This document shows, piece after piece, positions 1 through 6,952 of a DNA stretch of 13,057 nucleotides (its first letter is position 1; every line of letters starts with the position of its first letter). The DNA is from an uncultured Collinsella sp. (GTDB taxonomy: Bacteria; Actinomycetota; Coriobacteriia; Coriobacteriales; Coriobacteriaceae). The DNA lies in the NCBI GenBank assembly GCA_900556285.1, contig USOF01000011.1, forward strand, positions 1-13,057, read 5' to 3'. The notes below the pieces were generated by a model. The model was given only the letters and a program-made list of their open reading frames with translations. It did no database searches and was not told the origin of the DNA. The position numbers were made by a program, and so were the translations under genes.

Positions 1-163
1 GGTCATTGCCTCGCGCGATGACCTGGCCGACTACATTGAGCATCCCGAGCAGAGCCCCTTGCGCGAAGGCTGGCGCTTTGAGCTTGTGGGCTCGCGCCTG
101 GACGATCTGCTCTCGGGCAACATGGGGTTGACGGTCAAAGATGGCAAAATTGAATTGCTGTAA
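1..163 (+). CDS. rnd: Ribonuclease D, C-terminal end (partial)
   Basis: This is the 3' end of a gene entering from the left edge, read from base 2 to the TAA at 161-163 (53 codons visible). The tail has the layout seen at the C-terminus of RNase D: an ASRDDL segment, then GW-R-E-L and a final LL-x-G helix (compare the ASRR...SGWRGEL end of the E. coli enzyme, recalled from memory). That region belongs to the second HRDC-like helical domain, which helps position RNA. RNase D is a 3'-5' exoribonuclease acting on tRNA precursors and other structured RNAs in the cytoplasm. The catalytic DEDD domain lies outside the window, so the call rests on the tail alone. Another HRDC-containing nuclease or helicase is possible. 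The next gene starts 64 bp downstream on the same strand. Confidence 0.6.
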   Translation, partial: VIASRDDLADYIEHPEQSPLREGWRFELVGSRLDDLLSGNMGLTVKDGKIELL

Positions 164-227
164 GGAAGCCTAGCCGCTTGAGTGGGTAGAATGCCTCCAA
201 CGTGTAACTCGATTCGGAGGAATTCGC

Positions 228-932
228 ATGCCTTATTACTATGGATACGGCTTTGGCATCGACCCGCTGTACCTGCTGGTTGTTCTTGTCTGCACGGTGA
301 TTGGTCTTGCCGCACAGAACTATATCAACTCGACGTACAAAACCTGGTCCAAGGTTCGCTCGGACGGCGACACGGGCGCCACGGTCGCTCGCCGCATGCT
401 CGACGCCAACGGCTGCAACGCCGTGGGTATCAAGGGTGTCGCCGGCGAGCTCACCGACCATTACAACCCGCAGGACAATAACCTGTATCTCTCGGATGCC
501 AACCGTTCGGGCGGGTCGGTCGCAAGCGTTGCCGTCGCCTGCCACGAGGCGGGCCATGCCGCCCAGCGTCAAAGCGGTTACGCCATGATGAAGGTTCGCA
601 CCGCCCTCGTGCCGGTCGTCAACTTTACCCAGAACACCTGGACCATCGTGTTGCTCTTGGGCCTGTTTATGAACATTGCCGGGCTCACATCCCTCGCGTT
701 GATCTTCTTCTCGTTTAGTGTACTGTTCCAACTCGTTACGCTGCCTGTCGAGATTGACGCCAGCCGACGCGCCGTGGCGTACATCGAGCAGTCGGGTATG
801 AGTTCCAAGCAGGTCAACGGTGCCAAGAAGGTACTGACGGCCGCCGCGCTTACCTATGTTGCCGCTGCGCTCACCTCGATTATTCAGCTGCTCTATCTTA
901 TGGCTCGCTACAACAGAAACTCCAACCGATAA
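228..932 (+). CDS. yugP: Membrane zinc metallopeptidase, YugP family
   Basis: A 234-residue membrane protein of the YugP/neutral zinc metallopeptidase family (Pfam Zn_peptidase_2). A tyrosine/glycine-rich N-terminus leads into a first membrane segment at about residues 12-30. The soluble part carries the zinc signature HEAGH at 106-110 (preceded by Ala-Cys, followed by AAQ), where the two His bind zinc and the Glu is catalytic. Hydrophobic segments follow at about 137-170 and 203-226. The LPVEIDAS stretch near residue 175 is a family hallmark and likely supplies the third metal ligand. The length is normal for the family. The ATG at 228 is preceded by a clear CGGAGG at 215-220. The physiological substrate of this family is poorly defined; a role in membrane protein quality control is only inferred. 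The gene lies between an RNase D tail and xseA on the same strand and has core-like codon use. Confidence 0.9.
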   Translation: MPYYYGYGFGIDPLYLLVVLVCTVIGLAAQNYINSTYKTWSKVRSDGDTGATVARRMLDANGCNAVGIKGVAGELTDHYNPQDNNLYLSDANRSGGSVASVAVACHEAGHAAQRQSGYAMMKVRTALVPVVNFTQNTWTIVLLLGLFMNIAGLTSLALIFFSFSVLFQLVTLPVEIDASRRAVAYIEQSGMSSKQVNGAKKVLTAAALTYVAAALTSIIQLLYLMARYNRNSNR

Positions 933-948
933 GAACTTGGGCTGACAG

Positions 949-978
949 GCGCCGCGGGGATTTGTGTCCCCGCGGCGC
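949..978 (+). terminator. G+C-rich hairpin after the zinc peptidase gene
   Basis: A perfect 12-bp stem, 949-960 paired with 967-978, with a 6-nt TTTGTG loop, starts 17 bp after the peptidase stop codon. The stem is almost entirely G:C (core GCCGCGGGG). There is no T-tract after it, so it is not a textbook intrinsic terminator. It could be a rho-independent terminator lacking the U-run, an mRNA 3'-end stabiliser, or a pause site separating the peptidase gene from xseA. Confidence 0.55.
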
Positions 979-1047
979 TGTACTATGTGTGGGACTTGAA
1001 TTTGCACAGGGCTGGAGCCCGTGTGCACGATGACGAAAGGAGGCTGC

Positions 1048-2499
1048 GTGGCAGGCTGGAATCTAACCGGCAATAGCGTTTCTGCCGAGTTCGACGGTTC
1101 GGACGAGCAGGAACGCAAAGAGCTCAGCGTGAGCCAGGCGGTGGAGATCGCCGCTGGCGCGCTCGATGCGATTCCGCAGCTGAGCGTCCTGGGCGAGGTC
1201 ACCGGCTTTCGTGGCCCCAATGCCCGAAGCGGCCACTGCTACTTCCAGATCAAGGACGACTCGGCTGCCGTCGATTGCATCATCTGGAAGGGTGCCTATC
1301 TTAAGCGCACCTTCGACTTGCGCGACGGTATGCAGGTGAGCTTTAAGGGCAGCTTCAATCTCTATAAGCCCACGGGTCGCATGAGCTTTGTCGCCCGTTC
1401 GTTCTCGCTGGCGGGGGAGGGCCTGCTGCGTCAGCAGGTGGCACAGCTGGCCGAAAAGCTACGTCGCGAGGGCTTGATGGATGAGTCCCGCAAGCGTCGT
1501 ATTCCGGTGTTTTGCTCGCGCGTGGCGGTCGTCACCTCGCTTTCCGGCGCCGTGATCGACGACGTCAAGCGTACGCTGCGCCGTCGCAACCCACTTGTCG
1601 AGCTCGTTTGCGTGGGCGCCAAGGTCCAAGGCGAGGGTGCGCCTGCCGAGCTCATTGAGGGCTTGCGCCGCGCCGCTTCCATTACGCCGGCGCCCGACTG
1701 TATTTTGCTGGTGCGCGGCGGCGGCTCCTTTGAGGACCTCATGACCTTTAATGACGAGGAGCTTGCCCGCGCGGTGGCGGCTTGTCCTGTGCCCGTGGTG
1801 ACCGGCATTGGCCATGAGCCTGACACCTCGATTTGCGACATGGTGAGCGACCGACGCGCCTCTACGCCCACGGCGGCGGCAGAATCGGTGGCGCCGGCTA
1901 TGACGGGGTTGGCCGATGTGCTCGAGGCGCGCCATCAGCGTCTGGGTGCCGCGATGGCATCGATGATTGGGTCGGCCCAGGTCGACCTGGAGATGCTCGA
2001 CCAGCGCGGTCGCCGTGCCTGGGATACCTATACGGCTCGCTTGGGCGATGCGCTCGATGCGGCTGCGTGTCGCCCGTGCCTGAACGATCCAACGTTTATG
2101 GTTGAGCGTCGCGAGTCGGAGCTTGCCCTGACCGCTGACCGCCTGTCGGGCGCCATTGCGCGCTCGGTCGGGGCGTTCCGTTCGAGTTTCGAGCGCCTGC
2201 CCGAGCACTTGGTCGCAAGCACCTCGGGGCTCGATGGCAAGCACCATGCGCTCACGCTCGCGAGCTCCCGTCTGGAGCAACAGGGGCGCACGATGTTGAG
2301 CAAGCCTGCGTCTGACTTAGGCCGTGCAGCGGCCTCGCTCGACGCCCTGTCGCCGCTCAAGGTGCTCGCCCGTGGTTACTCCATCGCGTACAGCGATGAC
2401 GGCGTGGCTACGAGTGCTAAGACGTTTAAGCCTGGTGACGCTATCCGCGTGCGCATGGCGGACGGCAACGTGGCGGCAACCGTCGATGCGGTTGAGTAG
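1048..2499 (+). CDS. xseA: Exodeoxyribonuclease VII large subunit
   Basis: Large catalytic subunit of exonuclease VII, which with several XseB subunits degrades single-stranded DNA from both ends into short oligonucleotides during repair and recombination. From the chosen start the protein has 483 residues. The N-terminal OB-fold (about 25-122) includes the GPNARSGHCYF and D-C-I-I-W-K-G motifs. The nuclease domain follows, with VAVVTSLSGAVIDDV near 159-173, LVRGGGSFEDL near 221-231, and TGIGHEPDTSICD plus the SDRRASTPTAAAE run near 252-279. A long helical region ends in LSPLKVLARGYS. All are family hallmarks. I chose the GTG at 1048 because AAAGGAGG lies just upstream at 1036-1043. In-frame starts at 1021 (GTG) and 1030 (ATG) lack a good ribosome binding site, and the second would place that site inside the gene. 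xseB follows 42 bp downstream. Confidence 0.93.
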   Translation: MAGWNLTGNSVSAEFDGSDEQERKELSVSQAVEIAAGALDAIPQLSVLGEVTGFRGPNARSGHCYFQIKDDSAAVDCIIWKGAYLKRTFDLRDGMQVSFKGSFNLYKPTGRMSFVARSFSLAGEGLLRQQVAQLAEKLRREGLMDESRKRRIPVFCSRVAVVTSLSGAVIDDVKRTLRRRNPLVELVCVGAKVQGEGAPAELIEGLRRAASITPAPDCILLVRGGGSFEDLMTFNDEELARAVAACPVPVVTGIGHEPDTSICDMVSDRRASTPTAAAESVAPAMTGLADVLEARHQRLGAAMASMIGSAQVDLEMLDQRGRRAWDTYTARLGDALDAAACRPCLNDPTFMVERRESELALTADRLSGAIARSVGAFRSSFERLPEHLVASTSGLDGKHHALTLASSRLEQQGRTMLSKPASDLGRAAASLDALSPLKVLARGYSIAYSDDGVATSAKTFKPGDAIRVRMADGNVAATVDAVE

Positions 2500-2541
2500 G
2501 CCGCGTTTCACAGTGACAGACCTTTAGGAAAGGAAACAGAT

Positions 2542-2808
2542 ATGGCAGAGAAGACCCCGGTCGAGCAGCTTACGTACAAGCAGGCCTCGCAGGAGCTGGA
2601 GCTCATCATCCGCAGCTTGGAGTCGGGCGACATGGAGCTCGAGGAGTCGCTCGAGAGCTACACCCGCGGCGTCGAGCTTCTTAAGAGCCTGCGTACCCGC
2701 CTGACTGATGCCGAGCAGAAGGTCTCGGTGCTCCTTAAGGACGTCGACGGCAACGACGTGCTCGCCGACGGCGAAGCCGCCAACACCGACGACAACCTCT
2801 CGTTCTAA
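2542..2808 (+). CDS. xseB: Exodeoxyribonuclease VII small subunit
   Basis: An 88-residue acidic helical protein with the XseB pattern: YKQASQELELIIRSLESGDMELEESLESYTRG followed by a second helix LLKSLRTRLTDAEQKVSVLL. XseB subunits form a helical hairpin that binds the long coiled-coil arms of XseA. The last 20 or so residues are polar and Asp-rich (GEAANTDDN), as is common for the disordered tail. The ATG is preceded by AGGAAAGGAAA at 2527-2537. It sits 42 bp after xseA on the same strand, so the two subunits are almost certainly co-transcribed. A large inverted repeat begins 20 bp after the stop codon and probably ends the transcript. Confidence 0.93.
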   Translation: MAEKTPVEQLTYKQASQELELIIRSLESGDMELEESLESYTRGVELLKSLRTRLTDAEQKVSVLLKDVDGNDVLADGEAANTDDNLSF

Positions 2809-2828
2809 CCATCTCGCAGTCCACTTTG

Positions 2829-2940
2829 GGGTAGTCTTTTTGGGACGGGGCTTTTTTGACTACCTCTTGTCGGCTGCCTCGCCGAGCACTTGCGTTTGCG
2901 AAAAAGTAGTCAAAAAAGCCCCGTCGCAAAAAGACTACCC
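2829..2940. repeat. 35-bp near-perfect inverted repeat between convergent genes
   Basis: The arms 2829-2863 and 2906-2940 are reverse complements over 35 bp with a single mismatch (2843 against 2926), around a 42-nt spacer. Each arm contains GGGGTAGTC, a run of five T, GACGGGGC, six T and GACTAC when read toward the centre. The element lies between the xseB stop codon and the end of the convergent MerR gene. Because T-runs lie inside the arms on either strand, it could act as a bidirectional terminator. Its size, much longer than a normal terminator stem, also fits a small dispersed palindromic element of the REP or MITE kind. No target-site duplication is evident. Small open frames crossing it are products of the repeat itself. 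Confidence 0.8.
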
Positions 2941-3003
2941 TGGTGGCTTGGCCATTGGAGGTGAATGTTGCTTGCCTTTTGGCGTGTTAGGTGAGTTGAG
3001 GCG

Positions 3004-3834
3004 CTATCGCTGGTCGATTTCACCGGGTTCAACCATTATTTCTAGCGTGTGTAAATATTCATCTTGATTGTCAGATATGTATTCGCTTACATACCAGAAT
3101 TCTAGAAGAGGCCCTGCGGCAATGAGATGATTCTTGTCCATGAATTCATTCATTTCCCTCCATATTGTCGGCGTTATTTCTGCAGGCCCGGTGGTTGTCC
3201 TGTAAAGATAGTCGCCTTCTGGGAAAATCTCGCACCCTTTATCGTCGATTGATCCGAGTGAAAGCAGCGTCTTCTCTGCTACCAGGCAACCGTCGGCACT
3301 TCTGCGCGATGGGTCAAGGATGAAGCATGGAACCGTGTGTATCGAATCGATTTCCATCCCGAGTTCTTTCATGCGCTTAATGGTGGCGTAGGGAATTATG
3401 TCGCCGCTTAGCTCATCCTCGCTTACGATGACATATCCTCGGGGTCCCTTATGAACCACCCTCGACTGTTTTTCCTCGCGTGCTCTTAACGACATGGATA
3501 TGTTCTGCATGCAATGCTCGATCTTTCGGCGCCGTTGCGATAGTTTTGCTATGGCTGCGTCGATGCTATCAAGTTCGTTGCTGAACAGTTCAAAGCTCGT
3601 TTCGAGTGAATGGTTATCTAGGAAAGATCTGATTTCGCTAAGCGTGTAGTTCATATTGAGCATTGACATGATGATGTTGAGTCTGCCGAAATCGTCCTTC
3701 CTGTATTCACGGTAGGCATTCGCCCCGCGCTTTGGGGCAACTAAACCAATTGCCTCGTAATAGCGAAGAGTGTCTGCGCTTACGCCGTAGAGGCCGGCCG
3801 TCTGCTTGATATTAAGGGAAAACTCGCGTTCCAT
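3004..3834 (-). CDS. MerR-family transcriptional regulator with effector-binding domain
   Basis: A 276-residue one-component regulator. The N-terminal winged helix-turn-helix (about 5-72) has the MerR pattern: IKQTAGLYGVSADTLRYYEAIGLV, then YREYRKDDFGRL. A helical dimerisation linker follows at about 80-118. The remaining 150 or so residues resemble the GyrI/BmrR-like small-molecule domain (GPRGYVIV, then EFWYVSEY and a closing beta strand HTLEIMVE). I chose the ATG at 3834 because GGAAGG lies 6 nt upstream of it. An in-frame TTG at 3867 has no matching site. It is divergent from the esterase/MFS genes across a 256-bp gap holding a MerR-type operator, so it is probably their activator and may control itself. 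A TAGAAT-like -10 (minus strand, 3880-3885) could serve its own promoter. Composition is more A+T-rich than in xseAB. The inducer is unknown. BmrR-like multidrug sensors have this architecture. Confidence 0.88.
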   Translation of the reverse strand: MEREFSLNIKQTAGLYGVSADTLRYYEAIGLVAPKRGANAYREYRKDDFGRLNIIMSMLNMNYTLSEIRSFLDNHSLETSFELFSNELDSIDAAIAKLSQRRRKIEHCMQNISMSLRAREEKQSRVVHKGPRGYVIVSEDELSGDIIPYATIKRMKELGMEIDSIHTVPCFILDPSRRSADGCLVAEKTLLSLGSIDDKGCEIFPEGDYLYRTTTGPAEITPTIWREMNEFMDKNHLIAAGPLLEFWYVSEYISDNQDEYLHTLEIMVEPGEIDQR

Positions 3835-3984
3835 GTCACACCTTCCGACTGCCCTAGGGCCACTCAAAACCTTGGAGCTATTCTAATGTTTGTTACTCCG
3901 TCATTGTCGGGCAAGCGGTCGTTTTGACGAGGTGAACGGTCTTAAGCGCTTGGTATCCAGCTGGTATTCCATCGAAACACGTCG

Positions 3985-4015
3985 TTGACCTTTGACTTTC
4001 TCCAAATTCTAAGAT
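3985..4015 (+). promoter_or_regulatory. Candidate MerR-controlled promoter/operator for the esterase genes
   Basis: TTGACC (3985-3990) and TAAGAT (4010-4015) are separated by exactly 19 bp. Ordinary sigma-70-type promoters have about 17 bp; promoters activated by MerR proteins typically have 19-20 bp. An imperfect dyad lies between and touches both boxes: CTTTGACTTT (3990-3999), a 4-bp centre, and AAATTCTAAG (4004-4013), matching at 8 of 10 positions. This is where MerR dimers bind and untwist the spacer. Transcription would start near 4022, leaving a leader of about 69 nt before the esterase ATG. The assignment rests on spacing, dyad and the divergent MerR gene. Confidence 0.65.
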
Positions 4016-4042
4016 GGTTTCAAGCCAGCTAGCTTAAATCAT

Positions 4043-4068
4043 ATCGATCTAGCATCGATCTAGCATCT
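4043..4068 (+). repeat. 11-bp tandem repeat in the esterase leader
   Basis: ATCGATCTAGC occurs twice in direct succession (4043-4053 and 4054-4064), and a third partial copy (ATCT) follows at 4065-4068. The repeat lies in the presumed 5' untranslated leader, just before the AGGAAGGA ribosome binding site at 4078-4085. The unit contains overlapping short palindromes (ATCGAT, GATC, CTAG). It may be a slippage product or a second protein-binding site, since 11 bp is about one helical turn. No function can be assigned from the sequence. Confidence 0.7.
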
Positions 4069-4090
4069 TAATTGTGAGGAAGGACAAGCA

Positions 4091-5581
4091 ATGAAGGTCA
4101 AGACTAGGACGGGTATAGTTTCGGGCAAGACGCTCGAAAACGGGGTTGAAGCTTTTTTGGGCATTCCCTATGCAAAGCAGCCGGTAGGTGATCTTCGTTG
4201 GCGTGCCCCTGAGCGCCTTGATGATTCCGATGAGGAAATTGAATGCGTGGAATTCGGGCATTCTGCCAGGCAATTTATCGATGAAGTTGAACTCGCTTCG
4301 CTTCATGAGCAAGGGGAGGATTGCCTGAGCCTTAACGTGTGGGTCAGGGGACACGCACGCAAGAACCTTCCTGTCATGGTATATATCCATGGTGGTGCCT
4401 ACTTCTCAGGTGGATCTGCCGACCCGCTATATAACGGCTCCAATTTTGCGGCAGCGAAGGATGTCGTTATTGTTTCGATTAACTACCGTCTGAACTTGTT
4501 TGGGTCGCTGCTGCTCGATTGCCTGCCGGGCGGAGAGGACTACAAAGACGCCGGCTATCTTGCCATTCTTGATCAAATCCGTGCGCTCGAGTGGGTGCAT
4601 GAGAATATTTCGGCCTTCGGCGGTGACCCCAATTGTGTCACGCTTTTCGGTGAGTCGGCAGGCTCTTCCAGCCAGGCTCTTCTTTCTATATTGCCAGAGG
4701 CAAATAAGTATTTCCAACGTGCGATTTTGGAGTCCGGCCCTATCCAGCTTTATAAGACCCGCGAGCGCGGCGAGAACTTTGCTCGGGAGTTCGCCGAAAT
4801 CATGGGATGCAAAACCGCCCAAGAGCTCTTAGCGAAGTCGGCAGACGAGCTCATTGAGGGCATGCAGGTGTGGTGCGATCGTCATACCTACGAAGTGTCG
4901 CTAATTTTCTCGCCGGTTTGCGACGGGTCTTTTCTTCCCAAGAAGCCGATGAAGGCCTGGGCGGAGGGCGCAGCCAAGGATATCGATATCATGATTGGAT
5001 GTACCGAGGACGAGTTTACTTATTTCCATTTCTATTTCGATGACCTTCCCGGATTCTGGCACGGCCAATTCCCGATTCATTTTGATGATCAGATTGATAT
5101 CGATTACTGGGAGCAAGCATATCGAAAGGCATGGCCTGAGCGCGATTTTGCCGAGAATTACACCAATTTTATGAACTCAACCGGTTTCTTTGTCGGCACC
5201 GACCTTATGGCTGAAGAGCAGTCGGCGTTTAAGCCCGTGTACAACTATTTGTTCCGTTATAAATCTCGTGTCGAGGGAATGGGTTCTTGCCACGCAATCG
5301 AGGTGCCGTTCGTTTTCAAGAATCTTGATACCGCGAGTGGTCTGATGTTTACGGGTGACAATCCTCCAGCGCATCTCGCGGATGAAATGAACGATGCGTG
5401 GTTCAGCTTTGCGAAGACGGGCAAACCGTTTGTTGAGGGCAAGGCACCATGGGACCCCTATACCGCTGAGAACCACATTCATATGGTAATTGACGAAAAC
5501 GAGTGGAAGCCGGTGCATTCGCTGCATGCCAAAGAAGATTCGGTGTTCCGTCCTATGTACGAGGTGCTACTCAACGATTAG
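4091..5581 (+). CDS. Type-B carboxylesterase (alpha/beta hydrolase)
   Basis: A 496-residue serine hydrolase of the COesterase family, which also contains para-nitrobenzyl esterase and the cholinesterases. Family signatures appear in order: FLGIPYAKQPVGDLRWRAPE (22-41), EDCLSLNVWV (76-85), oxyanion-hole HGGAYF (100-105), and nucleophile elbow FGESAGSSS with catalytic Ser189. The acid is most likely Glu308 in GCTEDEF, and the base His401 in GSCHAIEVPFVF. The length is typical of bacterial members. There is no signal peptide, so it should act in the cytoplasm, hydrolysing carboxylic esters or related amides. The start codon follows an AGGAAGGA site at 4078-4085. It is the first gene after the MerR-type promoter and is followed 77 bp later by a transporter, which suggests uptake of an ester or export of the product. 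Codon use is less G+C-biased than in xseAB, consistent with acquisition. The substrate cannot be told from sequence. Confidence 0.93.
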   Translation: MKVKTRTGIVSGKTLENGVEAFLGIPYAKQPVGDLRWRAPERLDDSDEEIECVEFGHSARQFIDEVELASLHEQGEDCLSLNVWVRGHARKNLPVMVYIHGGAYFSGGSADPLYNGSNFAAAKDVVIVSINYRLNLFGSLLLDCLPGGEDYKDAGYLAILDQIRALEWVHENISAFGGDPNCVTLFGESAGSSSQALLSILPEANKYFQRAILESGPIQLYKTRERGENFAREFAEIMGCKTAQELLAKSADELIEGMQVWCDRHTYEVSLIFSPVCDGSFLPKKPMKAWAEGAAKDIDIMIGCTEDEFTYFHFYFDDLPGFWHGQFPIHFDDQIDIDYWEQAYRKAWPERDFAENYTNFMNSTGFFVGTDLMAEEQSAFKPVYNYLFRYKSRVEGMGSCHAIEVPFVFKNLDTASGLMFTGDNPPAHLADEMNDAWFSFAKTGKPFVEGKAPWDPYTAENHIHMVIDENEWKPVHSLHAKEDSVFRPMYEVLLND

Positions 5582-5602
5582 TGAAAGAAGCCGCAATGGA
5601 GT

Positions 5603-5616
5603 GGGCTAATTAGCCC
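5603..5616. repeat. 14-bp perfect palindrome between esterase and first MFS gene
   Basis: GGGCTAATTAGCCC is a perfect palindrome in the 77-bp gap between the esterase stop and the MFS start. Outside it, AATGG (5595-5599) and CCATT (5616-5620) are also complementary, so a longer bulged stem could form in RNA. No T-run follows. It could be an mRNA processing or stability element within the operon, or a protein-binding site. Confidence 0.5.
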
Positions 5617-5658
5617 CATTGAATTCAGCTTGAACTATCCCTGCGTAAGGAGAAAGAA

Positions 5659-6876
5659 ATGGCTCAAGAAGAAAAGCTATCGGGTTATCGGTGGATGATC
5701 TTATTCGTAGTTTGCCTCATTTGCTTCATGGCAAACTTCATGCAATATCAGGTTTCAGCATGGGGTGTCGTCGTGATGACGACTCTCGGCATCGATGCCG
5801 GTGGGCTTACCAATCTCATGTTGATGCCGATGCTCACCGCTGTGTTTTTGTCGATTCCTGCAGGATCTCTTGCTGATCGCTACGGCGTTAAGCTTGTCGT
5901 GTCAATTGGCATGGTGCTTTCTGCTGTAGGCGGCTTTCTGCGTTATTTCATGATTAATGACTTTACCGTGCAGATCGTTTCGATGTTTATGATCGGCTTT
6001 GGCATTGCGGCGCTCAATGCCAATCTGGCAAAGGTGCTGGGTTCCTGGTTTAAACAGCAGACCTCCCTTGCCGTGGGAGTTTTCTATGCTGCTTCATGTG
6101 TGTCCATCGTGATAGCCCAGGCATTCAGCACTTATTTTCCTACGCTTGACGTGTCTTATCTGGTCGCTGCTATTGCCGAAGCTGTAACTGCTGCGCTGTG
6201 GATCTTCTTTATGAGGAACGTCCCGGAGGGCGAGCCCATGCCCGAGCCCGAGCCGGTTATGAAGTACATTAAGATTGCCGCTAAGTCGCGCGGCGTTTGG
6301 TGCATTGCCTTGGCTTATGGTCTTACCCTCGCTTCAACCACGGCATATTGCGCAATTCTGCCGTCTGCGCTTGAGCTCGTTCGCGGCGTTGATACTGCCA
6401 CCGCTGGATCTATGGCAGCAATTATTACAGTTGGTAGCTTCTTTGCTTGTTTTGCGGGACCGGCTGCCGTCCTCAAGCTCGGTAAGAATAAACCGTTTCT
6501 CATTGTAACCACGGTGATTGCCGCCGTTGTAATGGTTGCAAACTGGTTTTTGCCGCTTGGCACTGTCATGTGGGTTGCTCTCGTCCTCAATGGTTTTATG
6601 ACCGCTCTTTCTGGCCCCATTATTCAGGCAATGACTCCTGATCTTCCTGAGATTGGCGCGAAATATGCCGGTAGCGCTGGTGGAATAATCGGTACTGTCG
6701 GCCTTCTCTGCTCCTATTTTGTTCCCGTTATTGTTTCGTCTATTTCTGGTGACAATTGGACGTTGAACTTTACGATCGAATCGATTCTTTTCCTTGCGAG
6801 CGTTTTGCCTATTGCGATGTTGCCCGAGACTGGTGCGGCGGCAAAAGCCGAGATGCCTGAGACTTCTGAATTATAA
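5659..6876 (+). CDS. MFS transporter, first of two tandem paralogues
   Basis: A 405-residue integral membrane protein with about 12 hydrophobic segments in the two six-helix halves of the major facilitator superfamily. The cytoplasmic loop 2-3 motif appears as GSLADRYGVK at 69-78. The ALNANLAKVLGSWF segment near 118-131 and the YAGSAGGIIGTVGLL segment in the second half recall the anion/organic-acid branch that includes NarK- and CynX-like carriers, but the substrate is unassigned. The ATG follows AAGGAGAAAG at 5647-5656. It lies downstream of the esterase on the same strand, with no strong terminator between, so joint expression from the MerR-type promoter is likely. The next gene is a clear paralogue: both share GYRW near the N-terminus, NFMQYQV in helix 1, and YAGSAGGI. 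A terminator follows directly. Confidence 0.9.
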   Translation: MAQEEKLSGYRWMILFVVCLICFMANFMQYQVSAWGVVVMTTLGIDAGGLTNLMLMPMLTAVFLSIPAGSLADRYGVKLVVSIGMVLSAVGGFLRYFMINDFTVQIVSMFMIGFGIAALNANLAKVLGSWFKQQTSLAVGVFYAASCVSIVIAQAFSTYFPTLDVSYLVAAIAEAVTAALWIFFMRNVPEGEPMPEPEPVMKYIKIAAKSRGVWCIALAYGLTLASTTAYCAILPSALELVRGVDTATAGSMAAIITVGSFFACFAGPAAVLKLGKNKPFLIVTTVIAAVVMVANWFLPLGTVMWVALVLNGFMTALSGPIIQAMTPDLPEIGAKYAGSAGGIIGTVGLLCSYFVPVIVSSISGDNWTLNFTIESILFLASVLPIAMLPETGAAAKAEMPETSEL

Positions 6877-6893
6877 TTAATCGGTGTTTTGCC

Positions 6894-6935
6894 TGGTCGC
6901 GACCTCCAGTTGATATGGGGGTCGCGACCATTTTT
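6894..6935 (+). terminator. Rho-independent terminator between the two MFS genes
   Basis: A 15-bp stem (6894-6908 with 6916-6930, one G:T pair) closes a 7-nt loop and is followed by TTTTT at 6931-6935. The core TGGTCGCGACC is itself nearly palindromic. This is the strongest intrinsic terminator in the window. It lies in the 76-bp gap between the paralogous transporter genes, and the second gene's ribosome binding site begins a few bases later, so read-through rather than a separate promoter would have to feed the second gene. Confidence 0.85.
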
Positions 6936-6952
6936 AATGTGAGGTTGGTGCA

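Noticed and set aside
1021..1047. Upstream starts of xseA (GTG 1021, ATG 1030)
   Set aside because: The AAAGGAGG at 1036-1043 points to the GTG at 1048. The upstream candidates lack such a site and would place it inside the coding sequence.
135..1220. A 361-codon open frame on the minus strand across the zinc peptidase and start of xseA
   Set aside because: It overlaps two well-supported + strand genes, has no recognisable domain and shows an Arg/Gly/Val-rich antisense composition.
1459..2280. A 273-codon minus-strand open frame within xseA
   Set aside because: It lies wholly inside a gene with clear XseA motifs. It is Arg/His-rich shadow sequence without motifs.
2708..3067. Small open frames crossing the 35-bp inverted repeat (both strands encode a similar FFDY/VVKKAPSQKDYP peptide)
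   Set aside because: The resemblance of the two strands' peptides follows from the palindrome itself. There is no ribosome binding site and no independent support for coding.
3835..3867. Upstream TTG start extending the MerR protein by 11 residues
   Set aside because: There is no ribosome binding site near 3867. The ATG at 3834 has GGAAGG at good spacing and gives a typical MerR N-terminus.
3957..3964. CCAGCTGG palindrome with flanking GGTAT direct repeats as an alternative MerR operator
   Set aside because: The symmetry does not extend past the 8-bp core, and it lies upstream of the -35 box rather than in the spacer.
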